Shown here piece by piece: positions 18,278-26,987 of a stretch of 64,000 nt of DNA (position 1 is its first letter; each line of letters opens with the position of its first letter). A program made the translations under genes and the position numbers. The stretch lies in the NCBI RefSeq assembly GCF_001911425.1, contig NZ_MPPL01000001.1, positions 4,278,287 to 4,342,286 of the forward strand. The letters run 5' to 3'. The notes under the pieces were generated by a model. It made no database searches and was not told where the DNA came from. It saw only the letters and a program-made list of their open reading frames with translations. This DNA comes from Mucilaginibacter polytrichastri. GTDB lineage: Bacteria; Bacteroidota; Bacteroidia; Sphingobacteriales; Sphingobacteriaceae.

Positions 18278-19132
18278 ATGGCTAAAGATACATATTTTCG
18301 GAAAAAGACAACCCTGAATGCACGCGGAACACTGATTGACCTGAGCACCCCGAAAGTAATGGGCATCATTAACCTTACCCCCGATTCCTTTTATAGCCAA
18401 AGCCGTAAACCCCAAGTAGCCGATGCCCTGCTGCAAGCCGAAAAAATGCTGGCCGACGGGGCTGCATTTTTGGACCTTGGCGCTTACTCATCGCGCCCCA
18501 ACGCGGTTGATATCTCGGCGCAGGAAGAAACCGACCGCCTGGTGCCTGTTGTTGAGGCCATTGCGGCAGCATTTCCGCAGGCTATCATGTCTGTCGATAC
18601 CTTTCGCGCTTCTGTTGCGGAGGCTGCCGTTACTGGCGGCGCGCACATTATCAATGATATATCGGGCGGGCAGCTCGACGACAAGATGTTTGAAACCGCG
18701 GCTCGCTTACAGGTTCCCTATATCCTGATGCATATGCGGGGCACCCCCCAAACTATGACACAGCTAACCGAATACGACGATATTTTTACCGAAGTATTTG
18801 ATTACCTGCAACAAAAATATGCCGAACTAAAAAGATTAGGTGTACACGATGTGATCCTAGACCCTGGCTTCGGCTTTGCAAAAAAGAGTGAGCAAAGCTA
18901 TGAGCTGCTTAACCGCATGCACGATTTTGATATGCTGGGGCTGCCTATATTGGTTGGTGTATCGCGCAAGCGCATGATCTATAACATAACTGGCGGTACC
19001 GCTGCCGATGCTTTAAACGGCACTACAGTAGTAAACACCATTGCATTAACAAAAGGCGCTGATATTTTGCGGGTACATGATGTAAAAGAAGCTGTAGAGG
19101 TTGTGAGCATTTATAATATGCTACAGCAGTAA
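18278..19132 (+). CDS. folP: Dihydropteroate synthase
   Basis: 284 residues. TIM-barrel signatures are in order: GIINLTPDSFY, FLDLGAYSSRP, SVDTFRASVA, IINDISGG, HMRGTPQTM, ILDPGFGFAK and VGVSRKRMI. It joins pABA to the pterin diphosphate in folate synthesis. Divergent from DUF1599 with about 63 nt between starts. In many Bacteroidota folP sits beside cdaA; here cdaA is 24 kb away. Confidence 0.96.
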   Translation: MAKDTYFRKKTTLNARGTLIDLSTPKVMGIINLTPDSFYSQSRKPQVADALLQAEKMLADGAAFLDLGAYSSRPNAVDISAQEETDRLVPVVEAIAAAFPQAIMSVDTFRASVAEAAVTGGAHIINDISGGQLDDKMFETAARLQVPYILMHMRGTPQTMTQLTEYDDIFTEVFDYLQQKYAELKRLGVHDVILDPGFGFAKKSEQSYELLNRMHDFDMLGLPILVGVSRKRMIYNITGGTAADALNGTTVVNTIALTKGADILRVHDVKEAVEVVSIYNMLQQ

Positions 19133-19138
19133 ACGCAC

Positions 19139-19732
19139 CTACCAGTTATGGTTTAACAGGGTGATAATATCGATGGCATTTCGCCTGTCCCAATAGGGCG
19201 AACAATACCTGATAAAATATTCGGGGGCATAATAGTATAACAGGCGCGATTTTTGGGGCTTGATGATCCAGAGCGAATACCCGGCGGCGTTTTCTACACC
19301 GATGGGGAACTTGCGGTGCCTGCCGTTTATTACCGTATCCACCTGGTTGCAGGTGGGATAAATATCATCATCATCGATGGTGAAAATATTATTGGCTACC
19401 AACTTTAAATAAAGCGAATCGGCCTCCCCTTTAAACTTATTTGCCACAGGTACGGGTGGATCAAATTTGGCCAGGCTCCCCTTCTTATTGCGAAGGTTCA
19501 TTTTTTGCCACTGCCCGTTCCTATGCACCAACAAATGATAATCAGCATCATATTTCCAGTTATAATGGGTTCTTAAAGCAATAATAAGGTCGAATTGCTT
19601 TACATGGCTTCGCAACAGGGTATCAATATTGCTTTCATACCTTAGGTTGCTTACAAAATCTGGCAGTATGGTTTGTGAAAAAACGCTACAGCTGCATATT
19701 GATAATATCAGTAGCAGAAATGTTTTTTTCAT
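19139..19732 (-). CDS. Secreted hypothetical protein, 197 aa
   Basis: Started at the ATG at 19732, which gives a clean signal peptide (MKKTFLLLILSICSCSVFSQ); an ATG at 19768 adds 12 residues before it. The mature part has LIIALRTHYNWKYDADYHLL, TIDDDDIYPTCNQVDTV and YAPEYFIRYCSPYWDRR. No family recognised. It is convergent with folP (6-nt gap) and lies just downstream of the GH3-like gene on the same strand. Confidence 0.75.
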   Translation of the reverse strand: MKKTFLLLILSICSCSVFSQTILPDFVSNLRYESNIDTLLRSHVKQFDLIIALRTHYNWKYDADYHLLVHRNGQWQKMNLRNKKGSLAKFDPPVPVANKFKGEADSLYLKLVANNIFTIDDDDIYPTCNQVDTVINGRHRKFPIGVENAAGYSLWIIKPQKSRLLYYYAPEYFIRYCSPYWDRRNAIDIITLLNHNW

Positions 19733-19777
19733 GGGTATGAAAATACGCATTCCTGCCCATAAAATCAAAGTTTACTG

Positions 19778-21289
19778 TTAGTTAAGATACTTTAAAATGC
19801 TATCCACGTACTCGCGGTTATTTGCCAAACGCGGTACTTTGTGCTGGCCACCCAGCTTTCCTTTTTCCTTCATCCATTTAAAAAAGGTGCCGCGGGGGGC
19901 TACATGCACCAGCGGACGGTGCAGGGCCATATCCTTGAACCGCTTGGCATCATAGTCAGAGTTTAGCTTGCGCAGGGTTTCATCCAGCAAGTCAACAAAA
20001 CGTTCAAACTCGGCAGGTTTCTTATCAAACTCAATAATCCATTCGTGGCCGCCACCTTTATTGTCAGAAAAATAAACCGGGCCTGCGGTATATTCCTGTA
20101 TAATGGCACCGGTTTGGCGGCAGGCTTCTTCCAGGGCACGGTCGGCATTATCAACAATTACTTCTTCGCCAAAAGCATTAATATAGTGCTTGGTACGGCC
20201 TGTAATCTGGATACGGTATGGGGCCAGTGATGTAAAACGGATGGTATCCCCTATTAAATAACGCCATAAGCCGGCATTGGTACTAATGATCAGCGCATAG
20301 TTTTCGCCCAGCTGCACCTCGTCTAACGTTAGCGTTTCGGGGTTTTCTTTATGTAGATTCTCAATCGGTAAAAACTCGTAGAAAATGCCATAATCAAGCA
20401 TCAGTAACATTTCGCCAGGCTCTTCCTGATCCTGTATCCCAAAGAAACCTTCTGTAGCGTTGTAGGTTTCGAGATAATACATTTCACGATCCGGGATCAG
20501 TTTTTTAAACTGCTCGCGGTAAGGGGTAAAGTTTACCGCACCATGAAAATAGAGTTCGAGGTTGGGCCAAACCTCCAATAAATTATCTTTGCCGGTAATT
20601 TCCAGTATTCGTTTAAACAGCAGGATATTCCAGGTGGGTACACCGCTGATGCCTGTCATATTAGAATCTATAGTGGCACGGGCCATTTTCTCTATTTTTT
20701 CTTCAAAATTATCGAGCAGGGCAATATCCAAATGCGGGGTACGGTAAAACTGTGCCCACAACGGCAGATTCATCATAATTACAGCCGAAAGATCCCCAAA
20801 AAAGGTATCGGCATTTAACTGGCTCACCTGGTGGCTACCGCCTAGCGTCAAAATTTTCCCAGTAAAAAGCTTGGAGTCGGGGCGGTTGTTAAAGTACATG
20901 GTAAGCATATCCTTGCCGCCTTTAAAGTGGCACTCTTCTAAAGCTTCCTCGCTTACAGGGATAAACTTGCTCCTGTCATTAGTGGTACCCGATGACTTGG
21001 CAAACCATTTAATTTCAGACGGCCAAAGCACGTTTTGTTCGCCTTTGAGCATGCGCTCTATGTAAGGCTTTAAGGTATCATAAGTTTGTATGGGTACCTG
21101 CTCTTTAAACTGACTTAGGTTTTCGATACTCTTATAGTAGTGGCTTTTACCCCACTCTGTACTTTCTGCACCCGATATTAATTTCTCAAACCACTCCTCC
21201 TGCACTTCGTTGGGGTACTTCATAAAAAGCTCAATCTGGTGCATGCGCTTTTTCATGAGCCAGGTAGCAACGGAGTTAATGAGTGTCAT
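19778..21289 (-). CDS. GH3-like acyl-adenylate/auxin-responsive promoter family protein
   Basis: 503 residues, the normal length for bacterial GH3 homologues. ATP-binding motif WFAKSSGTTNDRSKFIPVS (about 90-108), then YLETYNATEGFFGIQD and the hinge IRFTSLAPYRIQITGRTKHYINAFGEEV. GH3 proteins conjugate carboxylic acids with amino acids through adenylates; the bacterial substrate is unknown. It follows lptB by 20 nt and is probably in one transcript recJ-lptB-GH3. Confidence 0.9.
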   Translation of the reverse strand: MTLINSVATWLMKKRMHQIELFMKYPNEVQEEWFEKLISGAESTEWGKSHYYKSIENLSQFKEQVPIQTYDTLKPYIERMLKGEQNVLWPSEIKWFAKSSGTTNDRSKFIPVSEEALEECHFKGGKDMLTMYFNNRPDSKLFTGKILTLGGSHQVSQLNADTFFGDLSAVIMMNLPLWAQFYRTPHLDIALLDNFEEKIEKMARATIDSNMTGISGVPTWNILLFKRILEITGKDNLLEVWPNLELYFHGAVNFTPYREQFKKLIPDREMYYLETYNATEGFFGIQDQEEPGEMLLMLDYGIFYEFLPIENLHKENPETLTLDEVQLGENYALIISTNAGLWRYLIGDTIRFTSLAPYRIQITGRTKHYINAFGEEVIVDNADRALEEACRQTGAIIQEYTAGPVYFSDNKGGGHEWIIEFDKKPAEFERFVDLLDETLRKLNSDYDAKRFKDMALHRPLVHVAPRGTFFKWMKEKGKLGGQHKVPRLANNREYVDSILKYLN

Positions 21290-21309
21290 AGATGGATTAT
21301 GAACTTGGC

Positions 21310-22047
21310 TTATAAAAAGGTTTTGCGTTTGAGTACAAAGTTGGCACCCAGGTATACCTTACGCACCATTTCATTGGCAGCCAGTATTTCGGGCACGCCC
21401 GATTCCAGGATCTTACCTTCAAACAGCAGGTAAGCGCGGTCTGTAATAGATAAGGTCTCCTGCACGTTGTGGTCGGTAATCAGGATGCCAATGTTACGGT
21501 GCTTCAGTTTGGCCACCATCGCCTGGATTTCTTCTACTGCAATAGGGTCTACCCCGGCAAAGGGTTCATCCAGCAAAATAAAGTTAGGCTCGGCAGCCAG
21601 GGCGCGGGCAATTTCTGTACGGCGGCGTTCACCACCCGAAAGCAGGTCGCCCCGGTTACGGCGTACTTTGTGCAGGCTAAACTCGTCAATCAGTTCTTCC
21701 AGTTTGTTCTGCTGCTTGTCTTTAGGCATATCGCCCATTTCTAAAACGGCCTTAATATTATCTTCTACCGTAAGCTTACGGAAAATAGAGGCTTCCTGCG
21801 CCAGGTAACCAATGCCTTTTTGGGCACGGCGGTACATTGGGTCGCCGGTAATATCTTTTTCTTCTAAATAAATACGGCCTTCATTGGGTTTAATTAACCC
21901 CACAATCATATAAAACGACGTTGTTTTACCGGCACCATTAGGGCCCAGCAAACCTACAATTTCGCCCTGCGCTACATCAAACGACACATCATTAACAACA
22001 GTACGCTGTTTATATTTTTTTACCAGGTGCTCGGCACGTAATATCAT
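21310..22047 (-). CDS. lptB: LPS export ABC transporter ATP-binding protein
   Basis: 245 residues. Walker A GPNGAGKTT (35-43), Q-loop YLAQEASIFRKLTVEDN, signature LSGGERRRTEIARAL, Walker B FILLDEPFAGVD and switch His in ITDHNVQETL. The phrase GVDPIAVEEIQ is typical of LptB. It powers LPS extraction from the inner membrane with LptF/LptG, which are not in this window. Downstream of recJ by 53 nt. Confidence 0.95.
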   Translation of the reverse strand: MILRAEHLVKKYKQRTVVNDVSFDVAQGEIVGLLGPNGAGKTTSFYMIVGLIKPNEGRIYLEEKDITGDPMYRRAQKGIGYLAQEASIFRKLTVEDNIKAVLEMGDMPKDKQQNKLEELIDEFSLHKVRRNRGDLLSGGERRRTEIARALAAEPNFILLDEPFAGVDPIAVEEIQAMVAKLKHRNIGILITDHNVQETLSITDRAYLLFEGKILESGVPEILAANEMVRKVYLGANFVLKRKTFL

Positions 22048-22100
22048 ATCTTAAATTTAAGCCTAAAAACCAATTATGGCGGCCAGGTTTATAAACGGAA

Positions 22101-23807
22101 TTATTGATCGCTTAATCTAATCCCCTTAATGTTTAATTGAATGGAACGCTTATCGCGCCAAACATGTTCTTCTATACAATAACAAATATCAAAAGGCAAG
22201 CCGCGTTTTAATTCCGTCAGCCAACTAGCCTGCCCAAAGGCAATGCAATCAAATATAGCTGAACCTTGCTGCATTACACACATTTTTAAATGATCGGCCC
22301 CTACCACTGATGGCTGGCCCTGTATGCTTACATTGCGCGACAAAAACACCGGCGTCATATTCTCCGGCCCAAATGGCCCGTACTGGCTCAACACCCGGAA
22401 GAATTTGCTATCCACCTGCTCCAGTTTCAGCTCGGCATCAATCCTTATTTCCTGTATTAGCTGCTCTGGTGTAATGCTGAGGCCTACTACTTCTTCAAAG
22501 CGGGCCATAAAGGCAGGTACGTTTTCGGGCGGCATGGTTAAGCCTGCCGCGTACTTGTGCCCGCCATACTGTGTTAGCAGGTCGCTGCAGCCGCTTAGCG
22601 CCTCGTAAAGATCGAACCCATGCACAGACCTTGCAGAGCCCGCTACGTGCCCGTTAGAGCGTGTAAGCACTACGGTGGGGCGGTAATATTTTTCTGTTAA
22701 GCGCGATGCCACAATACCGATAACCCCCTTATGCCAGGTTTCATTAAAAACCACGGTCGATTTACGGTTAATCAGCACTTCATCGCCTTTAATAATATTC
22801 AGCGCCTCATCTGTGATAGAGAGGTCGTGCCCCTTACGTTCGGTATTCTGGATATTAATCAATGCGCCCTTTTCCCGGGCGGCATCAATAGAGGTAGCTA
22901 TTAACAATTCAACCGCATGTTTGGCATCATCTATCCTCCCGGCAGCGTTAATACGCGGGCCAATCAGGAATACGACATCAGAGATATTAACGCGTTCTTT
23001 TCTGCCCGCAACCTCCATCAGCACCTTTACACCGGTACATGGGTCGGTATTTAACTGCTGCAGGCCATAATAAGCCAGCGTACGATTTTCGCCGGTAATG
23101 TGTACAATATCGCAGGCTATGCTAATGGCTACCAGGTCAAGGTAACAGCTGATATCTTCAAAAGGCATCCCATTTTTCTCGGCATAAGCCTGTATCAGTT
23201 TAAACCCTATACCGCAGCCCGAAAGTTCTTTGTAAGGGTAGTCGCAGTCGCTCCGTTTAGGGTCTAGCACAGCCACTGCCGCAGGCAGCTCATCGCCGGG
23301 TAAGTGGTGGTCGCAGATAATAAAATCCACCCCCAGGCTATTGGCATGCTCAACCTTATCAACCGATTTAATCCCGCAATCCAGCGCTACAATTAAGCCA
23401 AAGCCATTTGCTGCGGCGTAATCAATGCCCTGGGTAGAAATGCCGTAACCTTCGGTATAGCGGTTGGGGATATAAAATTCGATATTATCTGTAAGTTTTT
23501 TAAAAAAGCTGTATACAATAGCTACTGCCGTGGTGCCATCTACGTCGTAATCGCCGTAGATCATCATTTTTTCGCCGGTAGCAATAGCCTGTTCTATGCG
23601 GATGATGGCCTTTTCCATATCAGCCATCAGGAAAGGATCATGCAGGTGGCGAATATCGGGCCGGAAGAAAAAACGGGCCTCTTCAAAGCCGGCAATGCCA
23701 CGTTGCAGCAGCAACGCACTCAGTACCGGGTCGATGTTTAGTTCGGAAGCCAGCTTTTCTACATTTCCCTGATCCGGCTTTTCGCGTACTGACCACCGTT
23801 TTTGCAT
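22101..23807 (-). CDS. recJ: Single-stranded-DNA-specific 5'-3' exonuclease RecJ
   Basis: 568 residues. DHH-domain metal motifs MMIYGDYDVDGTTA (about 79-92), IICDHHLPGDELP and GCGIGFKLIQAYAEK; DHHA1 region with NGHVAGSARSVHGFDLY and GGHKYAAGLT; C-terminal OB-like domain. It degrades 5' single strands in recombination and mismatch repair. First gene of a minus-strand group with lptB and the GH3-like gene. Confidence 0.96.
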   Translation of the reverse strand: MQKRWSVREKPDQGNVEKLASELNIDPVLSALLLQRGIAGFEEARFFFRPDIRHLHDPFLMADMEKAIIRIEQAIATGEKMMIYGDYDVDGTTAVAIVYSFFKKLTDNIEFYIPNRYTEGYGISTQGIDYAAANGFGLIVALDCGIKSVDKVEHANSLGVDFIICDHHLPGDELPAAVAVLDPKRSDCDYPYKELSGCGIGFKLIQAYAEKNGMPFEDISCYLDLVAISIACDIVHITGENRTLAYYGLQQLNTDPCTGVKVLMEVAGRKERVNISDVVFLIGPRINAAGRIDDAKHAVELLIATSIDAAREKGALINIQNTERKGHDLSITDEALNIIKGDEVLINRKSTVVFNETWHKGVIGIVASRLTEKYYRPTVVLTRSNGHVAGSARSVHGFDLYEALSGCSDLLTQYGGHKYAAGLTMPPENVPAFMARFEEVVGLSITPEQLIQEIRIDAELKLEQVDSKFFRVLSQYGPFGPENMTPVFLSRNVSIQGQPSVVGADHLKMCVMQQGSAIFDCIAFGQASWLTELKRGLPFDICYCIEEHVWRDKRSIQLNIKGIRLSDQ

Positions 23808-23895
23808 ATCTTTGTTTGTTTATTAAGCCGTAAATATAATTATCCGGTTAATTTAACAAACAAAGGTAAGGTCAAAAAAGCACATATAACACAAC

Positions 23896-24669
23896 ATGGA
23901 AGTTTTTGCATTGGGAGAAGGTTCGTATTCGGTTGATTCTACAAAAAAGTTTATCCCCTTCGATCCTGCTAAGGACGATGTTAAATCACGCCCCGGTTCT
24001 ATATTTATCCATGTAAACCCTTTTCTGATCAAAACAGAAACCGACCTAATGGTACTGGATACCGGCCTAGGCATGAAGGCCGAAGACGGTGAACTAATTA
24101 TCCATAAAAACATCCGTAAACATGGTTTTAAACCCGATGATGTAACTAAGGTACTGATGTCGCACCTGCATTACGACCATGCCAGCGGTTTGGTATTTGA
24201 AGAGAATGGCCGCCTGCACCCCAGCTTCCCGCAGGCGCAGCACGTGATACAGCGCAACGAATGGGAAACTGCCTTCTCGGGCAAATCATATTCATACCGG
24301 CCGGAAATTTTTGAATCGCTGCAACGCTCGGCCGATGTTACTTTCCTGGAAGGCTCGGGCCAATTTATGCCGGGTATCAATTACGAACTTTCTGGCGGGC
24401 ACTGCCCTTTTCACCAGGTATTTTGGTTTGATATAGAAGGTAAAAAGATATTTTTTGGAGGAGATGAACTGCCCGAGCCCGAGCAACTGCTGCGTAAGTT
24501 TATAGCCAAGTATGACTATGACGGCCGCAAGGCAATGGAGTTACGTGATATTTACGGGCATAAAGCAGCCAACGAAGGGTGGACCTGCTTATTTTATCAT
24601 GCCAAAAGCACACCTATTGGTACAGTAAAACTTTTAGAGCACGACGCATTTAGCGTAGTGCCTGCCTAA
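23896..24669 (+). CDS. Metallo-beta-lactamase-fold hydrolase (quorum-quencher/AHL-lactonase-like clade)
   Basis: 257 residues. Metal motif SHLHYDHASG (His90, His92, Asp94, His95), a later ELSGGHCPFHQVF, then IFFGGDELPEP. LMVLDTGLG is the usual strand before the metal site. The arrangement resembles the broad AttM/AiiA-like MBL group, but no substrate can be named. It is convergent with the response regulator, stops overlapping by 4 nt on opposite strands. Confidence 0.85.
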   Translation: MEVFALGEGSYSVDSTKKFIPFDPAKDDVKSRPGSIFIHVNPFLIKTETDLMVLDTGLGMKAEDGELIIHKNIRKHGFKPDDVTKVLMSHLHYDHASGLVFEENGRLHPSFPQAQHVIQRNEWETAFSGKSYSYRPEIFESLQRSADVTFLEGSGQFMPGINYELSGGHCPFHQVFWFDIEGKKIFFGGDELPEPEQLLRKFIAKYDYDGRKAMELRDIYGHKAANEGWTCLFYHAKSTPIGTVKLLEHDAFSVVPA

Positions 24670-25085
24670 ACGTGTTTTTCTGTTTCAAACAGTTCGCGGA
24701 TTTTATCGATGTTTAAAGGTTTCGAGATGAAGTCTTTTACCAGGGTATAAGATTTTGCTTTGTTGATATCGTTGCTAAAAACTGATGACGAGATAATAAA
24801 GATCTTGGATTTGCCCGCCGGGTCTATGTTTAACCTTTTGTATTCGTCCAAAAACTCCCATCCGTTCATTAAGGGCATATTAATATCCAGCAATATATAA
24901 TCGGGCAAATTTTCTGCACCGCTGGCCTGTGTTTTTAAGAGCTCATCAATGGCAAACTTTCCATTCAGGCAAGCCTTAATTTCACTGCTTACCAACGCCT
25001 TTTTAATCAGTTTAATGGAGATAAAATTATTAATTTCATCATCATCAACAAGCAAAATACTAACGGAACGGGGGTTATTACTCAT
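24666..25085 (-). CDS. Single-domain response regulator (CheY-like)
   Basis: 139 residues from the ATG at 25085. Receiver domain only: acidic pocket LLVDDDEINN, phospho-acceptor Asp67 in YILLDINMPLMNGWEFL, Ser/Thr switch in IFIISSSV and Lys in DFISKPLNI. There is no output domain. Such proteins, often linked to histidine kinases or hybrid kinases, are common in Bacteroidota; no kinase lies nearby. An upstream ATG at 25157 would run into the terminator of yceI and is rejected. Confidence 0.9.
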   Translation of the reverse strand: MSNNPRSVSILLVDDDEINNFISIKLIKKALVSSEIKACLNGKFAIDELLKTQASGAENLPDYILLDINMPLMNGWEFLDEYKRLNIDPAGKSKIFIISSSVFSNDINKAKSYTLVKDFISKPLNIDKIRELFETEKHV

Positions 25086-25142
25086 ATAGATATTTATACG
25101 CCAATCACAAATAAAAGGTTTTATTATCAAATGTGATAAATA

Positions 25143-25176
25143 AAAAACCCGGAACAAATTATTATTCCGGGTTTTT
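25143..25176 (-). terminator. Rho-independent terminator after yceI
   Basis: Stem AACCCGGAA / TTCCGGGTT with a 10-nt AT loop, flanked by A runs and T runs on either side, so it can work in both directions. It lies just past the stop of the minus-strand YceI gene and upstream of the response regulator, separating the two transcripts. Confidence 0.88.
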
Positions 25177-25201
25177 GTATAAAATCTTACTGCTAAGACA
25201 A

Positions 25202-25798
25202 TTATTTTTGCGCTACAAGCGTAATGTCTAACAAAAAGTTGTCTTCAATTGCTTTATCGCCAATGCTTTCGAAGAAGCTTTTAGAACCGTATTTTACATT
25301 GTATTTTGCACGGTCAACAGCTACACCTTTAGCCACTGCAGTTAAAGTATTACCGCTGATAGTATAATTAACCGGGAAAGTAACCGGGTTAGTTGTGCCT
25401 TTGATAGTTAAGTTACCTGTTACGTTCGCAACACCGTTACCTGCAGGGGTAATTTTAGTAGCTACAAAAGTTGCAGTTGGATATTTGTCAACACCAAAAA
25501 AATCATCAGATTTTAAGTGGCCAACTAATTTTGCATTATAATCTGCATCAGTTAAATCTGTATTGGCAATGGTTTTCATATCCATAGTAAAAGTACCGCT
25601 TACTGGTGCTTTACCGTTGGTAACTACGCTACCGCCAGATACTTTGATGGTACCTTTGTGCTCGCCACCAATTTTTTTACCTGTCCACTCAATATTGCTT
25701 TTTTGAGTGTCAACTTTATAAGTTTCATTTTTTACTGCTGTAAAAGCAAACATGCTTGTTACTACTAATGCTGCAGCGATTGATTTAAGTGCTTTCAT
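25202..25798 (-). CDS. YceI-family periplasmic protein
   Basis: 198 residues from the ATG at 25798; an ATG ten codons upstream is less likely because it precedes the signal sequence. An N-terminal hydrophobic segment (LKSIAAALVVTSMFAFTA) is followed by YKVDTQKSNIEWTGKKIGGEHKG, the YceI opening, then DDFFGVDKYPTATF and VTGNLTIKGTTNPVTFPV. The lipocalin-like fold binds isoprenoid lipids in characterised members. It has its own promoter and terminator. Confidence 0.93.
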   Translation of the reverse strand: MKALKSIAAALVVTSMFAFTAVKNETYKVDTQKSNIEWTGKKIGGEHKGTIKVSGGSVVTNGKAPVSGTFTMDMKTIANTDLTDADYNAKLVGHLKSDDFFGVDKYPTATFVATKITPAGNGVANVTGNLTIKGTTNPVTFPVNYTISGNTLTAVAKGVAVDRAKYNVKYGSKSFFESIGDKAIEDNFLLDITLVAQK

Positions 25799-25825
25799 TT
25801 TTTTTCTTGTTTCAAAATTGTGACA

Positions 25826-25854
25826 CAAATATAATTAAAAAATATATGTTACAA
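25826..25854 (-). promoter_or_regulatory. Promoter of yceI
   Basis: On the minus strand TATATTTG (25833-25826) matches TAnnTTTG, with a TTG at 25854-25852, an 18-nt spacing. The predicted start lies about 20 nt before the ATG. Confidence 0.6.
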
Positions 25855-25925
25855 CATGTAGTTTTATTTTTTGCTTTGTGCTGACAATTGGGGTTATGCT
25901 TAGATAATACAGGGAGAGAAACGTT

Positions 25926-26251
25926 ATGCGAAAGATATTAGTATTATTGATATTGAATTGCTGCTACGGTTTTATACAGGCGCAACCCAAAAGCACTGCA
26001 CAATTATACGGCGATTTATTTGATGTTGTGCAAATGCAGAAAATATATCCCGACGGTAAAACCTTCCCCGATGCTTCACCACAGCAGCAACCCGAAAAAA
26101 TCATGAAAGATTACGAGGCCTTAAACAATAAACCCGGTTTTAACCTTGCTGCTTTGTAAAGCAAAACTTTAATACCCCCGGCAGCAATAGTACACCTTTT
26201 AAAAGCGATATTAACGCAGGTGTACGCCAGCATATTAACACCATGAGCTAA
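25926..26251 (+). pseudogene. Trehalase remnant: N-terminal fragment with frameshift
   Basis: Frame 1 (25926-26159) encodes a signal peptide ending FIQAQ, then AQLYGDLFDVVQMQKIYPDG and KTFPDASPQQQPEKIMKDYE, the opening of periplasmic family-37 trehalases. The frame stops after GFNLAAL. Shifting frame at that point continues the homology: FVKQNFNTPGSNSTPFKSDI, then NAGVRQHINTMS and a stop at 26249-26251. Only about 108 of the usual 500 or more residues exist; the catalytic part is missing and is replaced by palindromic repeats. Confidence 0.8.
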
Positions 26252-26317
26252 TGAATGATTATGGTGTGGGGGAAAGAAAAGATAAAGGAGCAAAAACGTT
26301 AGCTAATCTCTACACCC

Positions 26318-26427
26318 GTCGTGCTGAACTTGTCAGCATCCCACATGCTAGGTCTATGACATGCCAAGCGTAGAAGTGCAAAACTTACCACCTGTCCTAT
26401 GGGATGCTGAAACAAGTTCAGCATGAC
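26318..26427. repeat. Solitary relative of the 121-bp array element
   Basis: Left arm GTCGTGCTGAACTTGTCAGC, right arm GCTGAAACAAGTTCAGCATGAC is split here as GCTGAAACAAG plus TTCAGCATGAC. The segment TGTCCTATGGGAT matches the array element in the opposite orientation (TCCCACAGGACA), while the core sequence differs. It sits directly downstream of the trehalase remnant. Confidence 0.75.
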
Positions 26428-26445
26428 TGGCGGATTTACCTTCTC

Positions 26446-26534
26446 TTTCATTACGAGGAACGAGGAGTCTTCTTCGACATTTATTCTCGCTATGCATATC
26501 TAAGAAGATTCTTCACTACGTTCGGAATGACAAA
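26446..26534. repeat. Second palindromic repeat family, copy B
   Basis: Begins TTCATTACGAGGAACGAGG and ends with AAGATTCTTCACTACGTTCG plus GAATGACAAA. The right arm matches copies A and C; the left arm is diverged. Confidence 0.7.
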
Positions 26535-26554
26535 ATTTATAAAACATTCAATAA

Positions 26555-26926
26555 TCACATGAAATATCCCTCTAATTCTTTACTTAAAATAATATCCTGA
26601 TCTTCTTCTGTTAATTCTTCAGATTCATTAGCAGGGTCAAGACTCATGTAATAACCTTTTCCTGATTTAAAGAATTTGCACCGCTCCACATTGTAGAAAT
26701 AATCGGCGGCATTCCAATAAAACGAATACTCTATTACATCAATAAAAGAGAGTTTCAATATTTTTTCAGATTGAAATCTGTGATATGGCAGTGAAAAATA
26801 GACATCGATATATAGGCGATGATCTTGTTGATAAATATCGAATCTTATAACTATAGCATTAAGCGGATAAAACTTCTCGGTAACAGACTGCTCAATTAAG
26901 TCTTCATTCTTGTTTATATATTCCAT
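26555..26926 (-). CDS. Hypothetical protein, 123 aa
   Basis: A small acidic, aromatic-rich protein with no signal peptide (NAIVIRFDIYQQDHRLYIDV, SFIDVIEYSFYWNAADYF, ESEELTEEDQDIILS). I recognise no family. The alternation of beta strands resembles small immunity-like proteins, but that is weak inference. Its ATG directly abuts the T tract of the gcvP terminator, leaving no obvious room for its own promoter, so expression may depend on read-through. Lower GC than neighbours suggests possible transfer. Confidence 0.65.
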   Translation of the reverse strand: MEYINKNEDLIEQSVTEKFYPLNAIVIRFDIYQQDHRLYIDVYFSLPYHRFQSEKILKLSFIDVIEYSFYWNAADYFYNVERCKFFKSGKGYYMSLDPANESEELTEEDQDIILSKELEGYFM

Positions 26927-26952
26927 AAAAAAGGCTCCCTAAATAAGGAGCC
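26927..26952 (-). terminator. Terminator after gcvP
   Basis: On the minus strand GGCTCC and GGAGCC pair around TTATTTAG and are followed by six T residues that touch the start codon of the 123-aa gene. Confidence 0.85.
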
Positions 26953-26987
26953 TCAATTTACAAGTATTTTTCGAACGCTGATTATTC

